Positions 1 through 11,698 of a stretch of 64,000 nt of DNA are shown in pieces. The first letter of the stretch is position 1, and the number at the start of each line of letters is the position of its first letter. The notes below the pieces were generated by a model. The model had not been told where the DNA came from. It made no database searches and was given only the letters and a program-made list of their open reading frames with translations. Origin of the DNA: Ashinkailepas kermadecensis (Eukaryota > Arthropoda > Thecostraca > Neolepadidae); the NCBI GenBank assembly GCA_034440615.1, contig JAOTOM010003675.1:1-64000 (forward strand), read 5' to 3'. The position numbers and the translations under genes were made by a program.

Positions 1-1
1 C

Positions 2-1180
2 ATCCCTGGCCACCTCGCGAAGCCACCAATCCAGACAATCGCCGCAGGCTTCTTCGACAACTCAGCCACCACGACCGGATCTGGTGCTTGGGACGGCCAC
101 ACCGCACTCTCGCTTCGCACCCCACTTCCACATCCCGTCCCACGGCACCAGGTCGCCGCCGCGACAGCACGTGCTGCCGCTCCGGCACACTATGCTTCAG
201 TAAGCCCAGCCAGGAGCATTGAGATCACTCCCTCCACTACTGAGGTCGCCCCGCTGGGCGCCCCGGTGCCGCGAGCCAGTACAACAACAGAGGCGACCTA
301 CCAAACTACCCTGACGAGCGCAGCTACATCAGGGGTTGGTCAAGTCATTGCGATGCGGGGAAGGATCAGCTCATCTTCAGCTGGCTTGCACACCGTCCAC
401 ATAAGTCGCTCTCCGGTGTCAGCTTCCCCGATGAAAGGCACCTCTCCAACGCCCTCTTCAACAACCGCTACGGTTGAGCTGACAGGGGAATCGCTTATCG
501 CAATAGTAAGAGCAGATGAGGACTCAAATCAAACGATTGTATCATTTTCTGAAGCCTTGAAAACAATCGGGGCCACATCGCGCACTTTGGTCCCGCCCAG
601 GAAGATTTCTGAACTAGACACAGAATCATCAATCACCTCTGCTCCACGTGCGGAGAACCTTCAGCCACTGGATCTGTCATCCAGCATCATCCCGTCTATG
701 AGTATGACTGACCCGTCGGTGGTGTCACGTCATACCTCCACCTCACCTCTTGACACCTCTGACCCAGCCGGGGTGTCACCTGATAACCCCGACCCGCCCG
801 TGACGACCCCAGTCCAGCCTCTGATCACCTCTGACCCAGCCGGGGTGTCACCTGATAACCCCGACCCGCCCGTGACGACCCCAGTCCAGCCTCTGATCAC
901 CTCTGACCCAGCCGGGGTGTCACCTGATAACCCCGACCCGCCCGTGACGACCCCAGTCCAGCCTCTGATCACCTCTGACCCAGCCGGGGTGTCACCTGAC
1001 AACCCCGACCCCCCCGTGACTACTCCAGTCCAGCCTCTGATCGCCTCTGTCCGGCCTGCCGGCACATTCGCCATCGCCGACGACGACGGTGATTCATCCC
1101 TCGGCTGCGACCTTGACCTGCCGGATGGCCTGCAGACCTGGAGGCCGGGGTCGGACATCGAGATCAACTTCCCTATCACG
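2..1180 (+). CDS. Partial exon of a Ser/Thr/Pro-rich, mucin-like protein
   Basis: One frame is open without a stop from base 2 to the TGA at 1187-1189, about 395 codons, so it very probably began before the window. The product is rich in Ser, Thr, Pro and Ala. Codons from about 755 to 1043 hold four nearly identical 24-residue repeats (SDPAGVSPDNPDPPVTTP is the core). The frame is also open for about 250 codons before the repeats and 45 after them, so the repeats alone do not explain it. A possible splice donor (ACG|GTAGGT) lies at 1181, just before the stop, so the coding part probably ends at 1180. I see no signal peptide, membrane segment or known domain. Composition suggests an O-glycosylated extracellular or linker region, but that is inference; function unknown. 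No convincing initiator ATG is needed if this is an internal exon. Confidence 0.5.
755..1046. repeat. 72-bp tandem repeat, 4 copies, in frame
   Basis: Four copies spaced exactly 72 bp (starts near 755, 827, 899, 971). The unit is a multiple of three, so the array keeps the surrounding open frame and adds 24 residues per copy. The last copy has several substitutions (CCCCCC for CCCGCC, ACTACT for ACGACC). Confidence 0.95.
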
Positions 1181-1189
1181 GTAGGTTGA

Positions 1190-1562
1190 CATCCTCAGAA
1201 GCTTCGTCGTGATTATGTTGCTGGCTTGATGATACCCATGCTATGGCGGGGCGCCGGAGCCTGAGAGGCTGCCGTTTTGGTGGAATCAGGCTGAATTGTT
1301 GGTCGAGTGAGGTCTTGGTAAGCTGGGGCGTACATTTGCTCTTCGTGTTTGCAAATTTAAGTGGAGCGATTTGCACCGCGAGCCATCGCGAAACGGCGCG
1401 ATAACTTCCCGTTACGGTGTGATTTCCATAATTGTGGCACACTGTGCTGCAGTCTGCCATGCAAATGTAGGACGCTGACAACCAGAGGAGTCAACATGAG
1501 AGTTCAATAATCCCTGGTGTGGCTGGTATACTGAGCACCACATTAAAACTGACCACGAGGCA
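1190..1562. other. No recognisable feature
   Basis: Mixed-composition sequence after the candidate exon. Short open frames on the minus strand have no recognisable domain. If the donor at 1181 is real, this is intron. Confidence 0.5.
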
Positions 1563-1755
1563 CTGGTATGGTGGGTGGAAATTACTGGTATTGTGGTGAA
1601 AGTTTCTGGTATGGTGGGTGGAAATTACTGGTATGGTGAGAGTAAATTTTTGGTATGGTGGGTGAGAATTCTTGGCACGATGGGTGGAAATTACCGGCAT
1701 GGTGGAAGGAAATTTCTGGTATGGTGGGTAGAAATTACTGGTATGATGGGTGGAG
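1563..1755. repeat. 22-bp minisatellite
   Basis: Roughly nine diverged copies of a 22-bp unit (consensus near TGGTATGGTGGGTGGAAATT). The copies vary enough that the array looks old. Confidence 0.85.
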
Positions 1756-2084
1756 TTTCACAGTATTCCGTGGAGGACACCAGCCTATTCATGCATCTTT
1801 TGAGGAGCCGGGAAGAGGGGCATGATAATGAATTTTGCTAAGATCCATAATTGTCTACAGGGCACCGAGATGTTGCAGGAGGGTGACAGGGTGGAGGACA
1901 CTGCCCACGCAGGGCCCCCTTGGCGCCGGGCGCGCAGCTAGACCACATACCGAACAAGACACCCCACACCAGTACAGCCTACTGGGAAATGGACCGCCCC
2001 GGGGCACCGATGACAATGCACCTTCCCCATCTAGTCGAAAGGATGGCAATGCCATAGGATAAACACTGTAGATACACTCCAGGG
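1756..2084. other. No recognisable feature
   Basis: No gene, tandem repeat or mobile-element terminus recognised between the 22-bp array and the TTAA-flanked element. Confidence 0.5.
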
Positions 2085-2710
2085 TTAACTTTTTACCAAC
2101 CGCGCCGTCTTTCCGGTCAGATTTTCACACCCCGTCTCGATGGTGGGGTCCTTTTATGCCCCCTATGATGTTCAAGCTAAGTGTTGCACGAGAACGAAAG
2201 TCACCGGACGGCGCTCGACGAGTATGGTGCGGAACCGTCCCCAAAACTTCCGCCACTCAATAAGTGACGTCACTGGGAGTCTGTGGGATCACAACGAACG
2301 TCATGTGTTTGGCTCTGGCGAGTTCATTTTGGGGAGATTGTAAAAACAAAACTATATTTGGAATAAAAAAAGAAAGGCGAAATTGACCATGGCTCCAACA
2401 TGTTTGCCATAAAAATCAACACATATTTTTGGACATTTTCAAACTTTTGAGTTTTCAATTTTCTTGATGTGTTTTAGTGGCAGAGTGCAACGGGAAACAT
2501 TGTTTTAAGTCAACGTTGCCTCATAGAAAGTATTTATGTTGCCAGAATCTTTGATTTTAGCCCTAATGGGCAAATACGCAAACCAAGTAAGTCATCAAAG
2601 CGAAGAAAACCAACAATTCCTCTGGCGCGCTGCCGCGCGCCATTTTCACTATCAGCAGAAAACCTCAGGCGAGGGGGCGTGAAATGACCCACCCGAGACG
2701 GGGAGGTTAA
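2085..2710. mobile_element. TTAA-flanked non-autonomous DNA element, copy 1
   Basis: The segment begins and ends with TTAA (2085-2088 and 2707-2710). The right end reads inward as CCTCCCCGTCTCGGGTGGGT. The left end has GCGCCGTCTTTCCGGTCAGA and then TCACACCCCGTC. The interior aligns by eye over most of its length with 20449-21280 (shared AAAAACAAAACT, CATAGAAA and AAGTAAGTCATCAAA segments), and both termini match those at 9453 and 10595. No coding capacity. TTAA target duplications are known for piggyBac and Kolobok elements, so a MITE of one of these is the likeliest reading. The superfamily is not proven. Confidence 0.7.
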
Positions 2711-3310
2711 GTGCTTGGAACGAAAATAATGCGGTTTTGGGAACAGGGTTTTCAGTCTGGCAACAACACGTAGCAAATCATTGGAATAAGGTGCCAAAGT
2801 CCCGAGGTTCTGAGGTCCAGAGCCCGTTACTAAGCTCTTTTCAAGGTGGTCTTGTTATACTGCAAGACCCCAGAAGCTGTGTTCCATTAGTCCGGTGTCG
2901 GTGGGGTGCTTGCTAATCCCACCTTGTGTGTGGGATGGCGGGGGATGGGCCAAAGGATGTGGGTGAGTGGGTAGAGCGGATGAAATCCTGAGCCCAATCC
3001 TGATGACACTCTGTGACTCTTAGACTCTACTCTAGTATAACACGCTAGACTCTATATCAGAAGTATGTTGCACATTATTGGGATACAACAGTCCATGGCT
3101 TTAGTCCACTTCCCTACCATTTGCACCATCGTACCATTTCAGGCGGCGCTCCGTCTTCCAAGCGGAGCTGATTTAATCAAACTTTTCTGGCAGCACCCCG
3201 CACTTTTTGATGAATTATCATCCGGCTCCAATGTGATAGATAACGGAAATATGCGCCCTTCGTAAAAATGGCGGCTGAAGTGCCCACCATGGCGCCCAAC
3301 ATCACGCCTA
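2711..3310. other. No recognisable feature
   Basis: Unremarkable sequence with a short G-rich patch near 2900-2970. No gene recognised. Confidence 0.5.
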
Positions 3311-3352
3311 AGCAACCAAAGCAACCAAGGCAACCAAGGCAACCAAGGCAAC
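3311..3352. repeat. 9-bp tandem repeat (CAACCAAGG)
   Basis: About four to five copies of AAGCAACCA/CAACCAAGG. The surrounding segment is GC-rich with GGCGCC sites. Confidence 0.85.
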
Positions 3353-4771
3353 CACTGCACTGGCGCGCGACTTTGGCGCCCCCTTGTTCGCTGGAGAAGA
3401 AGCGAGCACTATCGTCTGCGGTATTCTACCTGTCCGACAGAGCGGAAGACGCGTCGTCGTCAGGGCAGTGGTGGAGGGGAAATTAACTCCATTTTCCACA
3501 ACGCTCTCTGCGGGAAACCACATTATATCAACTCCTGCTCAGAGCAAGGTGCAAACACCGAAAACAGGTGAAACCAGGTAACCTGTGGAGCAGTGGCGTC
3601 CTCTCCGCCGACGCTCCCGGCGGCGGTGCGTCGGGCGGCTGCTCCGCGTGCCCTCTGGCAGTCGTGGCTCGGTATTTATTGGTGGCCCCGGCGGCGGCGG
3701 CCGGCCGTCGGTGAACGACGGCGGCTCGGTGGTCCAGGTCGTTCTGAGCAGCCGATCATCTGGCGTGGAGTGGACCGTGCCGTGAACCAGATGTCTCGAC
3801 CGTCTACCGCCGACCCTGAGTGTGGCGGCCGAGCTCCTGCAAAACGAATGGAGTTCGCTCTTGGCCGATTCTCCGGAACATGTTGCGCGGGTCGATGGTG
3901 ACGAGGTTGTTAAAAGGACGACATTTTCGAAGTCGAAGTCAGCGCGCCTGCTACGTCCAGAAGAAATGTGTGCAGCGGTGGAAATAGCCACCTTAAATGC
4001 ATGCTTGCAAGAGTGGAAAAATACGCTGTAGCTCATGAGTCAATGTACGACAGTTGAAAAACCTCCCTGGCTGTCACCCACGAAGGTACATACCAGCTGT
4101 CTCATATGTAGAGAAATCGGTATCATCAATGTTTGGTAGTGATGGGAGACAAACTGGAAACCGGGGGTAAGCTTAACACGCGCTAGGTTGGGAGAAGGCT
4201 CAAATTGATCTCCCCGCCCCCTGGTTTCCCCACGTCTAAGAGTGGCCCAAAATAGCGAATACATTGGCGGCGCGCAACGCCGCAAAAATGTGCCGATCTA
4301 TTAGCGGGTCTTTTGTTGGTTGTTTCAACTCGATATCACTAAATCACTCAGCTAGATGAGGTCAAAATCGGCTCATCATCTCTGAGGGGTGCAGAGTTTA
4401 GAAGTGCTACCAAGATTTAGCTCCAATTCACAGTTATTTACCCAGTAGCATAGATGGAGACCTCTATAGGTTCCGGGGGGATCTAGCAGGAATAATTGCA
4501 TTCACACAAAAAATCAACCCAGCATGCAAAGGAATCGGTTTTGGAGTTTTCTCGGCCCCGCATTGAATGTATTGCCCTTTGTTTGCTTTGTCTTGCAAAA
4601 TAATTTTAAGGGAGGATCCAGGGAAGGTCCTGCGAACCCAGGGAGGGACCTGACTCCTGACCTCCCCATCCCCCCCCCGGAGTCTCCACCCATGCTCAGT
4701 AGTAAAGCCAGATCCATGTAGCTCACCTAACTCACTGGCCACAGTAGTCTGTACAATATGTACAAGACAGA
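3353..4771. other. GC-rich segment, possible uncharacterised exon near 3822-4031
   Basis: The 3580-3830 part is very GC- and CpG-rich with GGCGG runs, resembling a CpG-rich promoter or exon region. A plus-strand frame at 3822-4031 has a balanced, protein-like composition (AELLQNEWSSLLADSPEH) and ends at TAG 4029-4031. A competing 165-codon frame lies on the minus strand at 3539-4036. I recognise neither product, and no promoter elements are assured. From 4040 to 4771 nothing is recognised. Confidence 0.25.
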
Positions 4772-4900
4772 ATGGATATAATCTCTGGGGGTGGGTGGGT
4801 GGGGGCATGTCCCCCAATTTGTCAAAAGTGTTGATTTGTCCCCCTCAATTTCTTTCGTGTCCCCCCCCCCCAATTCGATTCATCTACGTTTCCTCAGTAC
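4772..4900 (+). mobile_element. Fragment of a terminal-inverted-repeat element (left end)
   Basis: About 120 bp align by eye with the left end of the element at 38,859. The shared order is ATGGRTRTAA, a G run, a CCCCC block, CAATTT, an AAAAGTG..GAT block, TCCCCCTC, TTTCGTGTC and a second C run. The first bases differ by transitions. No matching right end was found nearby, so this looks like a truncated or decayed copy. Confidence 0.6.
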
Positions 4901-5439
4901 TAGTACTTAACAATTACGAGAAACAAAAATATTGTCAATTTGCTGTATTTCATACCATGTCGCCAGTGGGAGGAACACTTCGCAATTTGGACGGTGTGTG
5001 CCCAGGAACTTCAGCACTATGATGCGCACTATCTGGCGAAGGCATCGAGCACACAATTGAAGTGCATGTAGATGTGTGAGTTGTGCATATTCTGGTGTGT
5101 ACTGATAATACACTCGATGATTTAGTAATTCGCAGTTCGGCGCCCTGAAGTTCTGATTGTCCGTTATGGAATTGCACAATACATTAATGATGCGCTACGA
5201 TGGCGCGGCGTACGCCCGCTGCTTTCCCAAACACCGGCTGCAATCATGCTAAGTGACGCGCTCCATCAGATGTACGCCGTCTTTGTGGCGAGGCCGGCCG
5301 GGCTGAACTTGGCAAGCTCAGCGACGGCGATGGCCCATGTCAAGCTGAGCTGTAGCACACCCAATTGTCGCTCCACATGAGGCGATCACACACACGGCTT
5401 CGGCGAAAAGTCGGCGGACGGTGCCGTGCTTGGATCAAC
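4901..5439. other. No recognisable feature
   Basis: Short open frames only, none with a recognisable domain. Confidence 0.5.
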
Positions 5440-6446
5440 TTATCTCAACTATCGCCACAACTATCGCCGTCACATGACGAGCCAAGGCCATGCACGGCAC
5501 TATCGCCGCCACTATCGCAGCAACTATCGCCGAAACTATCGCTAAAAAAACTATCGCCGTCACATGACGAGCCAAGGCCAAGCACGGCACCATCGCAGTA
5601 ACTATCGCCGCAACTATCGCCTTCACATGGCGAGCCAAGGCCAAGCACGGCACCATCGCAGTAACTATCGCCACAACTATCGCCTTCACATGGCGAGCCA
5701 AGGCCAAGCACGGCACCATCGCCGCAACTGTCGCCGTCACATGACGAGCCAAGGCCAAGCACGACACCATCGCAGTAACTATCGCCGCAACTATCGCCTT
5801 CACATGGCGAGCCAAGGCCAAGCACGGCACCATCGCAGTAACTATCGCCGCAACTATCGCCTTCACATGGCGAGCCAAGGCCAAGCACGGCACCATCGCA
5901 GTAACTATCGCCGCAACTATCGCCGTCACATGACGAGCCAAGGCCAAGCACGGCACCATCGCAGTAACTATCGCCGCAACTATCGCCTTCACATGGCGAG
6001 CCAAGGCCAAGCACGGCACCATCGCAGTAACTATCGCCGCAACTATCGCCTTCACATGGCGAGCCAAGGCCAAGCACGGCACCATCGCCGCAACTGTCGC
6101 CTTCACATGGCGAGCCAAGGCCAAGCACGGCACCATCGCAGTAACTATCGCCGTCACGTGACGAGCCAAGGCCAAGCACGGCACCATCGCCGCAACTATC
6201 GCCTTCACATGACGAGCCAAGGCCAAGCACGGCACCATCGCAGTAACTATCGCCGCAACTATCGCCTTCACATGGCGAGCCAAGGCCAAGCACGGCACCA
6301 TCGCAGTAACTATCGCCGTCACGTGACGAGCCAAGGCCAAGCACGGCACCATCGCCCCAACTATCGCCTTCACATGGCGAGCCAAGGCCAAGCACGGCAC
6401 CATCGCCGCAACTGTCGCCGTCACGTGACGAGCCAAGGCCATGCAC
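5440..6446. repeat. 63-bp minisatellite
   Basis: About 16 units of 63 bp (core CGAGCCAAGGCCAAGCACGG) with internal CTATCGCCGCAA sub-repeats and shorter variants that lack one sub-repeat. The unit is a multiple of three, so long open frames appear on both strands (5564-6481 plus; 5435-6446 minus); I treat them as artefacts. Three units (near 6153, 6320 and 6419) carry the palindrome TCACGTGA instead of TCACATGA. Confidence 0.96.
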
Positions 6447-6606
6447 GGCCGCCTCAGCTATCTGTTAATGTGCGCTTTTGACTTGGTCGGCGCAATGTGT
6501 GGCCCGGTTCGGATGGGTGACTCGTGCCGGTATTGTTGAGCGAGCGATAATAACAAAGGAGCAGCGGCTCAGCTGATATATTGGCCGGCAGATGATTAAA
6601 GCGTTA
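6447..6606. other. Spacer between two arrays
   Basis: 160 bp of unique sequence separating the 63-bp and 28-bp arrays. Confidence 0.5.
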
Positions 6607-7736
6607 CGCCGCGGTAGCTACAGACAGGCGGGTCGGGTGTGGCAGCTACAGACAGACGGGTCGGGTGTGGCAGCTACAGACAGACGGGTCGGGTGTGGCA
6701 GCTACATACAGACGGGTCGGGTGTGGCAGCTACAGACAGACGGGTCGGGTGTGGCAGCTACAGACAGACGGGTCGGGTGTGGCAGCTACAGACAGACGGG
6801 TCGGGTGTGGCAGCTACAGACAGGCGGGTTGGGTGTGGCAGCTACATACAGACGGGTCGGGTGTGGCAGCTACATACAGACGGGTCGGGTGTGGCAGCTA
6901 CATGCAGACGGGTCGGGTGTGGCAGCTACATACAGACGGGTCGGGTGTGGCAGCTACATACAGACGGGTCGGGTGTGGCAGCTACATACAGACGGGTCGG
7001 GTGTGGCAGCTACAGACAGGCGGGTCGGGTGTGGCAGCTACAGACAGGCGGGTCGGGTGTGGCAGCTACAGACAGGCGGGTCGGGTGTGGCAGCTACATA
7101 CAGACGGGTCGGGTGTGGCAGCTACATACAGACGGGTCGGGTGTGGCAGCTACATACAGACGGGTCGGGTGTGGCAGCTACATACAGACGGGTCGGGTGT
7201 GGCAGCTACATACAGACGGGTCGGGTGTGGCAGCTACATGCAGACGGGTCGGGTGTGGCAGCTACAGACAGAAGGATCGGGTGTGGCAGCTACATACAGA
7301 CGGGTCGGGTGTGGCAGCTACATACAGACGGGTCGGGTGTGGCAGCTACATACAGACGGGTCGGGTGTGGCAGCTACATACAGACGGGTCGGGTGTGGCA
7401 GCTACAGACAGGCGGGTCGGGTGTGGCAGCTACATACAGACGGGTCGGGTGTGGCAGCTACATACAGACGGGTCGGGTGTGGCAGCTACATACAGGCGGG
7501 TTGGGTGTGGCAGCTACAGACAGACGGGTCGGGTGTGGCAGCTACATACAGACGGGTCGGGTGTGGCAGCTACATACAGACGGGTCGGGTGTGGCAGCTA
7601 CATACAGACGGGTCGGGTGTGGCAGCTACATACAGACGGGTCGGGTGTGGCAGCTACAGACAGGCGGGTCGGGTGTGGCAGCTACAGACAGACGGGTCGG
7701 GTGTGGCAGCTACATACAGACGGATCGGGTGTGGCG
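6607..7736. repeat. 28-bp minisatellite, about 40 copies
   Basis: Units of 28 bp with core ACGGGTCGGGTGTGGCAGCT. They differ mainly at GACAGA/GACAGG/TACAGA/TGCAGA. Period 28 gives a repeating peptide in all three forward frames (GSGVAAT, RVWQL, RVGCGSY), so all three stay open by construction. Runs of adjacent identical variants suggest recent block duplications. Confidence 0.97.
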
Positions 7737-7989
7737 TCGACGCTGATTGTATGCACATCGTCGGCGAGATAGCCACAGCCAAGTCAGCCACGCGTGAATA
7801 TGATATGCATGTGACTCTGATTACTGCATAGTATCAGTCCGGCAGAAGGAGACTCGGAAGTGCCCAACGGAAGTTCCTGACGTGGCGTGTAAGCGAAACT
7901 TAATGTCCCGCCCGAACATACATCACGTGCTGTGGTGTAAGTTGAAACAAGCTTCAGAAGGCCTAACTTGCAGCGCACATCGCCGTCAA
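7737..7989. other. Unique spacer
   Basis: No feature recognised. Confidence 0.5.
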
Positions 7990-8582
7990 CCGGCTCCCCC
8001 ACATGGCCTCCGGCTCTCCCCCACATGGCCTCCGGCTCTCTCCCACATGGCCGCCGGTTCTCCCCCACATGGCTGCCGACTCTCTCCCACATTGCCGCCC
8101 GGTTCTCCCCCACATGGACGCCAGCTCTCCCCCACATGGACGCTGGCTCTCCCCCACATGGCCGCCGGCTCTCCCCACATGGCCGCCGGCTCTCCCCCAC
8201 ATGGCCGCCGGCTCTCCCCCACATGGACGCCGGCTCTCCCCCACATGGACGCCGGCTCTCCCCCACATGGCCGCCGGCTCTCCCCCACATGGACGCCGGC
8301 TCTCCCTCACATGGCCGTCGGATCTCCCCCACATGGACGCCGGCTCTCCCGCACATGACCGCCGGCTCTCCTCCACATGGACGCCGAATCTCCCCACATG
8401 GACGCTGGCTCTCCTCCACATGGACGCCGGCTCTCCATCACATGGCCGTCGGCTCTCCCCCACATGGACGCCAGCTCTCCCCACGTGGACACATGGCCGC
8501 CGATTCTCCTCCACATGGATGCCGGCTCTCCTTCACATGGACGCCGGCTCTTCCCCACATGGCCGCTGTCGCTCCCACATGG
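7990..8582. repeat. 22-bp minisatellite, about 26 copies
   Basis: Units of 22 bp (21-23) with core ACATGGCCGCCGGCTCTCCC and an ACATGGACGCC variant. Length differences come mostly from the C run. Open frames through it are repeat artefacts. Confidence 0.95.
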
Positions 8583-9452
8583 CGATCTTGACGACGCCCT
8601 GGCCTGTCGTTAAACATCTATCTCTTGCAATACGGTGAGCCTCGGGGTACACTATTTATGATCGCGACATGGCCGTTGCTATGGGCTAAACCTCTTGTCC
8701 TTCTTCACAGGATTCCTACCACCCTCTTACAGCCGAATCCTCCAGCCACATGGGATGAGCCAAGTCGCAAAGCATGACGCCTTCGAGCCGGAGTGTGAGA
8801 CGTTATCAATCGACCGGCTGGCGGTCTTCTACAACTGTCGCCAACAAAATCAATAACATTTTGATATGTAAACGAACATCCGCTTCATCATCCAACGCCG
8901 TTTTCATTACTTCTCAAGCTCTGAAGCACAGCCAACTGACGCAGCGGCCGATACCAGCGGCCATGCTGGCTGTGACGTCACGTACCGGGCGCGACTGTCG
9001 AGACGTCGAGTGGCTGCGTTGACGGATGCGGAGGGATTCGTTACTGTCGTTTTGGGTTTAAAATTTAATCTATAAACCCTCTTAGGCTACATGCTGGTGG
9101 GTGCACAGCATATGCTTGGCTGTGCTGCAACCAGGGGCGTTGCCAGGATTCCATGCATGGGCGGAATTGTATTCCATTCGGTCTGCATAAACTGTTAGCT
9201 CATTTCATATGTATTCACTTCACCTACTTCTGTGCTACTTCTCACTCATTTCTAGAGTTATATATCACAACTCAAGATGGGATAATATAGATAATAATTC
9301 CTGGAATATATTTGCGCTCACACACATATTTTATGTTTATTCTCCTGAGCATTACTTCCTGCAGAGGTGGGGCAGTGATCTTCCGAAAGCTAACTTGTGT
9401 TGTCTTGAGACGCTGAACCCTTGCAACTATTTCCGTGACAATTAGTGGCTCA
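8583..9452. other. No recognisable feature
   Basis: Mixed composition. Short open frames without recognisable domains. Confidence 0.5.
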
Positions 9453-10595
9453 TTAACCCGCCCCGTCTGGGGGGGGGTCTTCTTACACCCTCCCCCTGTC
9501 GTTGGTCTGCAATAGAGAAAAATCGACGGCACACAGCGTCGCGAAATTTTCAATGCCTTTTATTTCAGCATTTATGCGTCTGATGTGAAAGTCTCAACCT
9601 CGGGCAAGGTCATTGACCTATCTCAGGTCAAAGAGGATCACCTCAAAAATGTTTCGGGCTCGATAATTCACATCAATCAAAATATATTTAAATGAAACTT
9701 GGGACGTGAGTACATTGAGGCAGTTCATACAAAGCGTATATCTCGGATTTCTGTTTGGGGTTAGGTCAGTGACCTGAAGTCACGGCCAATGTTGGACCAA
9801 TTGTCCTATTGGTGCAATATGCATGTTCTCCGAACCGGATTTGTTTTACTTGGTATACATGTCAACATATGAGGAGAAGTCCTTTTCAAATTTGATCTAC
9901 CACCGTCGAATAACCTGATGCCAGGACAAGATGAAGTGCACCAACTGGGCAAATCCTATTTGGAACTCATGTTTTGCGGTGTTTTAGAGTTTTCATGGCC
10001 TGCATAGTATCAAACTTGCATTGTACGACCTAATTATCCACTGGAAACAAAACTATCGATCGTAGGTAGGGTGAAGTTCATCCTATATCATCGTCATATA
10101 ACAATTATTATATTTTTTTTAAAGTCTCGTGCAGTGACAATATACCAAAATGAAGCTCGCCACATGATGGCAATTTATCAGTGCTTGCAACACGTATATT
10201 TTACATTTGTGTTTGTAATCAGGTCAGTGACCTAAGGTCACTGCCAATTTTACTCCATGATGAACCGATGCGGCTGTTTTTGTAAGATACTCGGTGTAAT
10301 TAGCCCTCAAATGATGTGCGTTTTAAATCTGTGTAATTACCAGAAATGGAGTCATAAACTGCTTAAAAAACAACTTGTCATCAAAAAGCCTCCATTTCTA
10401 CTCTTAAAATGATCTTGAAATAAAAGCCAGGCCATTCTCGAGCCCTACTCGTCTAGGGCTTTACAATGTTACCCGGTTCGCGTCCATGCACTGCTTAGAT
10501 CGTGAGTTAGAATGTGTCTTTAACAACCTTCCACCCGAGCCGGGTGTGAGGATCCGTGTGAGGATCTGGCCGGAAAGACTAGACGGGCGGGTTAA
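9453..10595. mobile_element. TTAA-flanked non-autonomous DNA element, copy 2 (inverted)
   Basis: TTAA at 9453-9456 and 10592-10595 encloses imperfect terminal inverted repeats: CCCGCCCCGTCTGG at the left and, read inward on the minus strand, CCCGCCCGTCTAG followed by TCTTTCCGG at the right. The right terminus matches the left ends of the copies at 2085 and about 20,449, so this copy is inverted. Two interior segments about 456 bp apart (near 9739 and 10,195) share AGGTCAGTGACCTRARGTCAC. No transposase frame. Length 1,143 bp, longer than copy 1, so copies differ by internal deletion or expansion. Confidence 0.75.
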
Positions 10596-10735
10596 ACTAT
10601 GTTTTCTGCACATTGTTTCAAAATGTTAGCTTCTACTGAAATCAGGGGTGACTCCAGAGCCGATCTGAAGACACCATCGGAGCAATTTATGTCAGATAAA
10701 ATATTTAAGAGACAGTGTGTTTAAAAGTTAGCGGA

Positions 10736-10906
10736 ATTGTTGAGGGCTGCGTCTGATTACATGCTGTGGTGTCACCAACGGCAGAAAGTGTACACGTGGG
10801 AGAGTCAGGGTGAACCTCTAATTGTTGAGGGCTGCGTCGGATTACATGCTGTGGTGTCACAAAATGGCAGAAAGTGTGCACGTGGAAGAGTCAGGGTGAA
10901 CCTCTT
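10736..10906. repeat. 85-bp direct duplication
   Basis: Two copies offset by 85 bp, beginning ATTGTTGAGGGCTGCGT at 10736 and 10821, with a few substitutions. Confidence 0.9.
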
Positions 10907-11436
10907 TCTGTTTGTGGTTTTCAAAGCTAATGTATGTGAGCTGGTTCCAGCGGCATTATTTTTGTTTTTGTTTTTGCTTGCCATTTCTTTGCTTTGCACT
11001 TTTATAGATATTAAGCAAAGAAGCATTCGAATTATTCATGTATGGTTTTATGCATTTTTGGTTCAGCTTAGTGCTTCAGTGTTTTGAGTTGAAACAGATT
11101 TAATAATATTGGCCTTATGCCTCTCAATAAGCCAGCCGTGTAGTACATGCGCAGCGGAACTAAGAATGCATGCAATACCATCGCGTTCGAACACTTAGTC
11201 CTTTTGATGGATAGTGACAGGTGCACGAGAATGGACCACAATACATCACAGCTGGTGTGCTTATTTTACTGTAATGTCCAACATGCTTTTGTTCCTAGGA
11301 TTCAATCGTATCGCAATTGACTGGACGCATAGACGTGTCTCTCCAAGTGTCGGAAATGCGCTCATGGACGCGGAATTCCAGGTATTTTGCGCGTTAAGAA
11401 ACATGGTGGAATCATTTCCCACCATGTTTTGACGGC
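10907..11436. other. No recognisable feature
   Basis: AT-rich sequence. A short frame at 10737-11087 runs through the duplication and has a hydrophobic tail but no known domain. Confidence 0.45.
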
Positions 11437-11698
11437 AGCGTACGCAGCTGTTACAGACGATGGCTATCGTACGCAGCTGTTATAGACGATGGCTATCGTA
11501 CGCAGCTGTTACAGACGATGGCTATCGTACGCAGCTGTTACAGACGATGGCTATCGTACGCAGCTGTTATAGACGATCGCTATCGTACGCAGCTGTTATA
11601 GACGATGGCTATCGTACGCAGCTGTTACAGACGATGGCTATCGTACGCAGCTGTTACAGACGATGGCTATCGTACGCAGCTGTTTCAGACGATGGCTA
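11437..11698. repeat. 29-bp minisatellite, 9 copies
   Basis: Nine copies of a 29-bp unit (core CGTACGCAGCTGTTACAGAC), each with a CGTACG and a CAGCTG palindrome. Very homogeneous, so probably young. Confidence 0.96.

Noticed and set aside
3539..4036. 165-codon minus-strand frame and the opposing 3822-4031 plus frame as genes
   Set aside because: GC-rich DNA lengthens frames by chance, neither has a recognised domain, and they overlap on opposite strands. Kept only as a low-confidence note.
6592..7831. Three overlapping 377-388-codon frames
   Set aside because: Created by the 28-bp array. The same peptide appears in all three frames.
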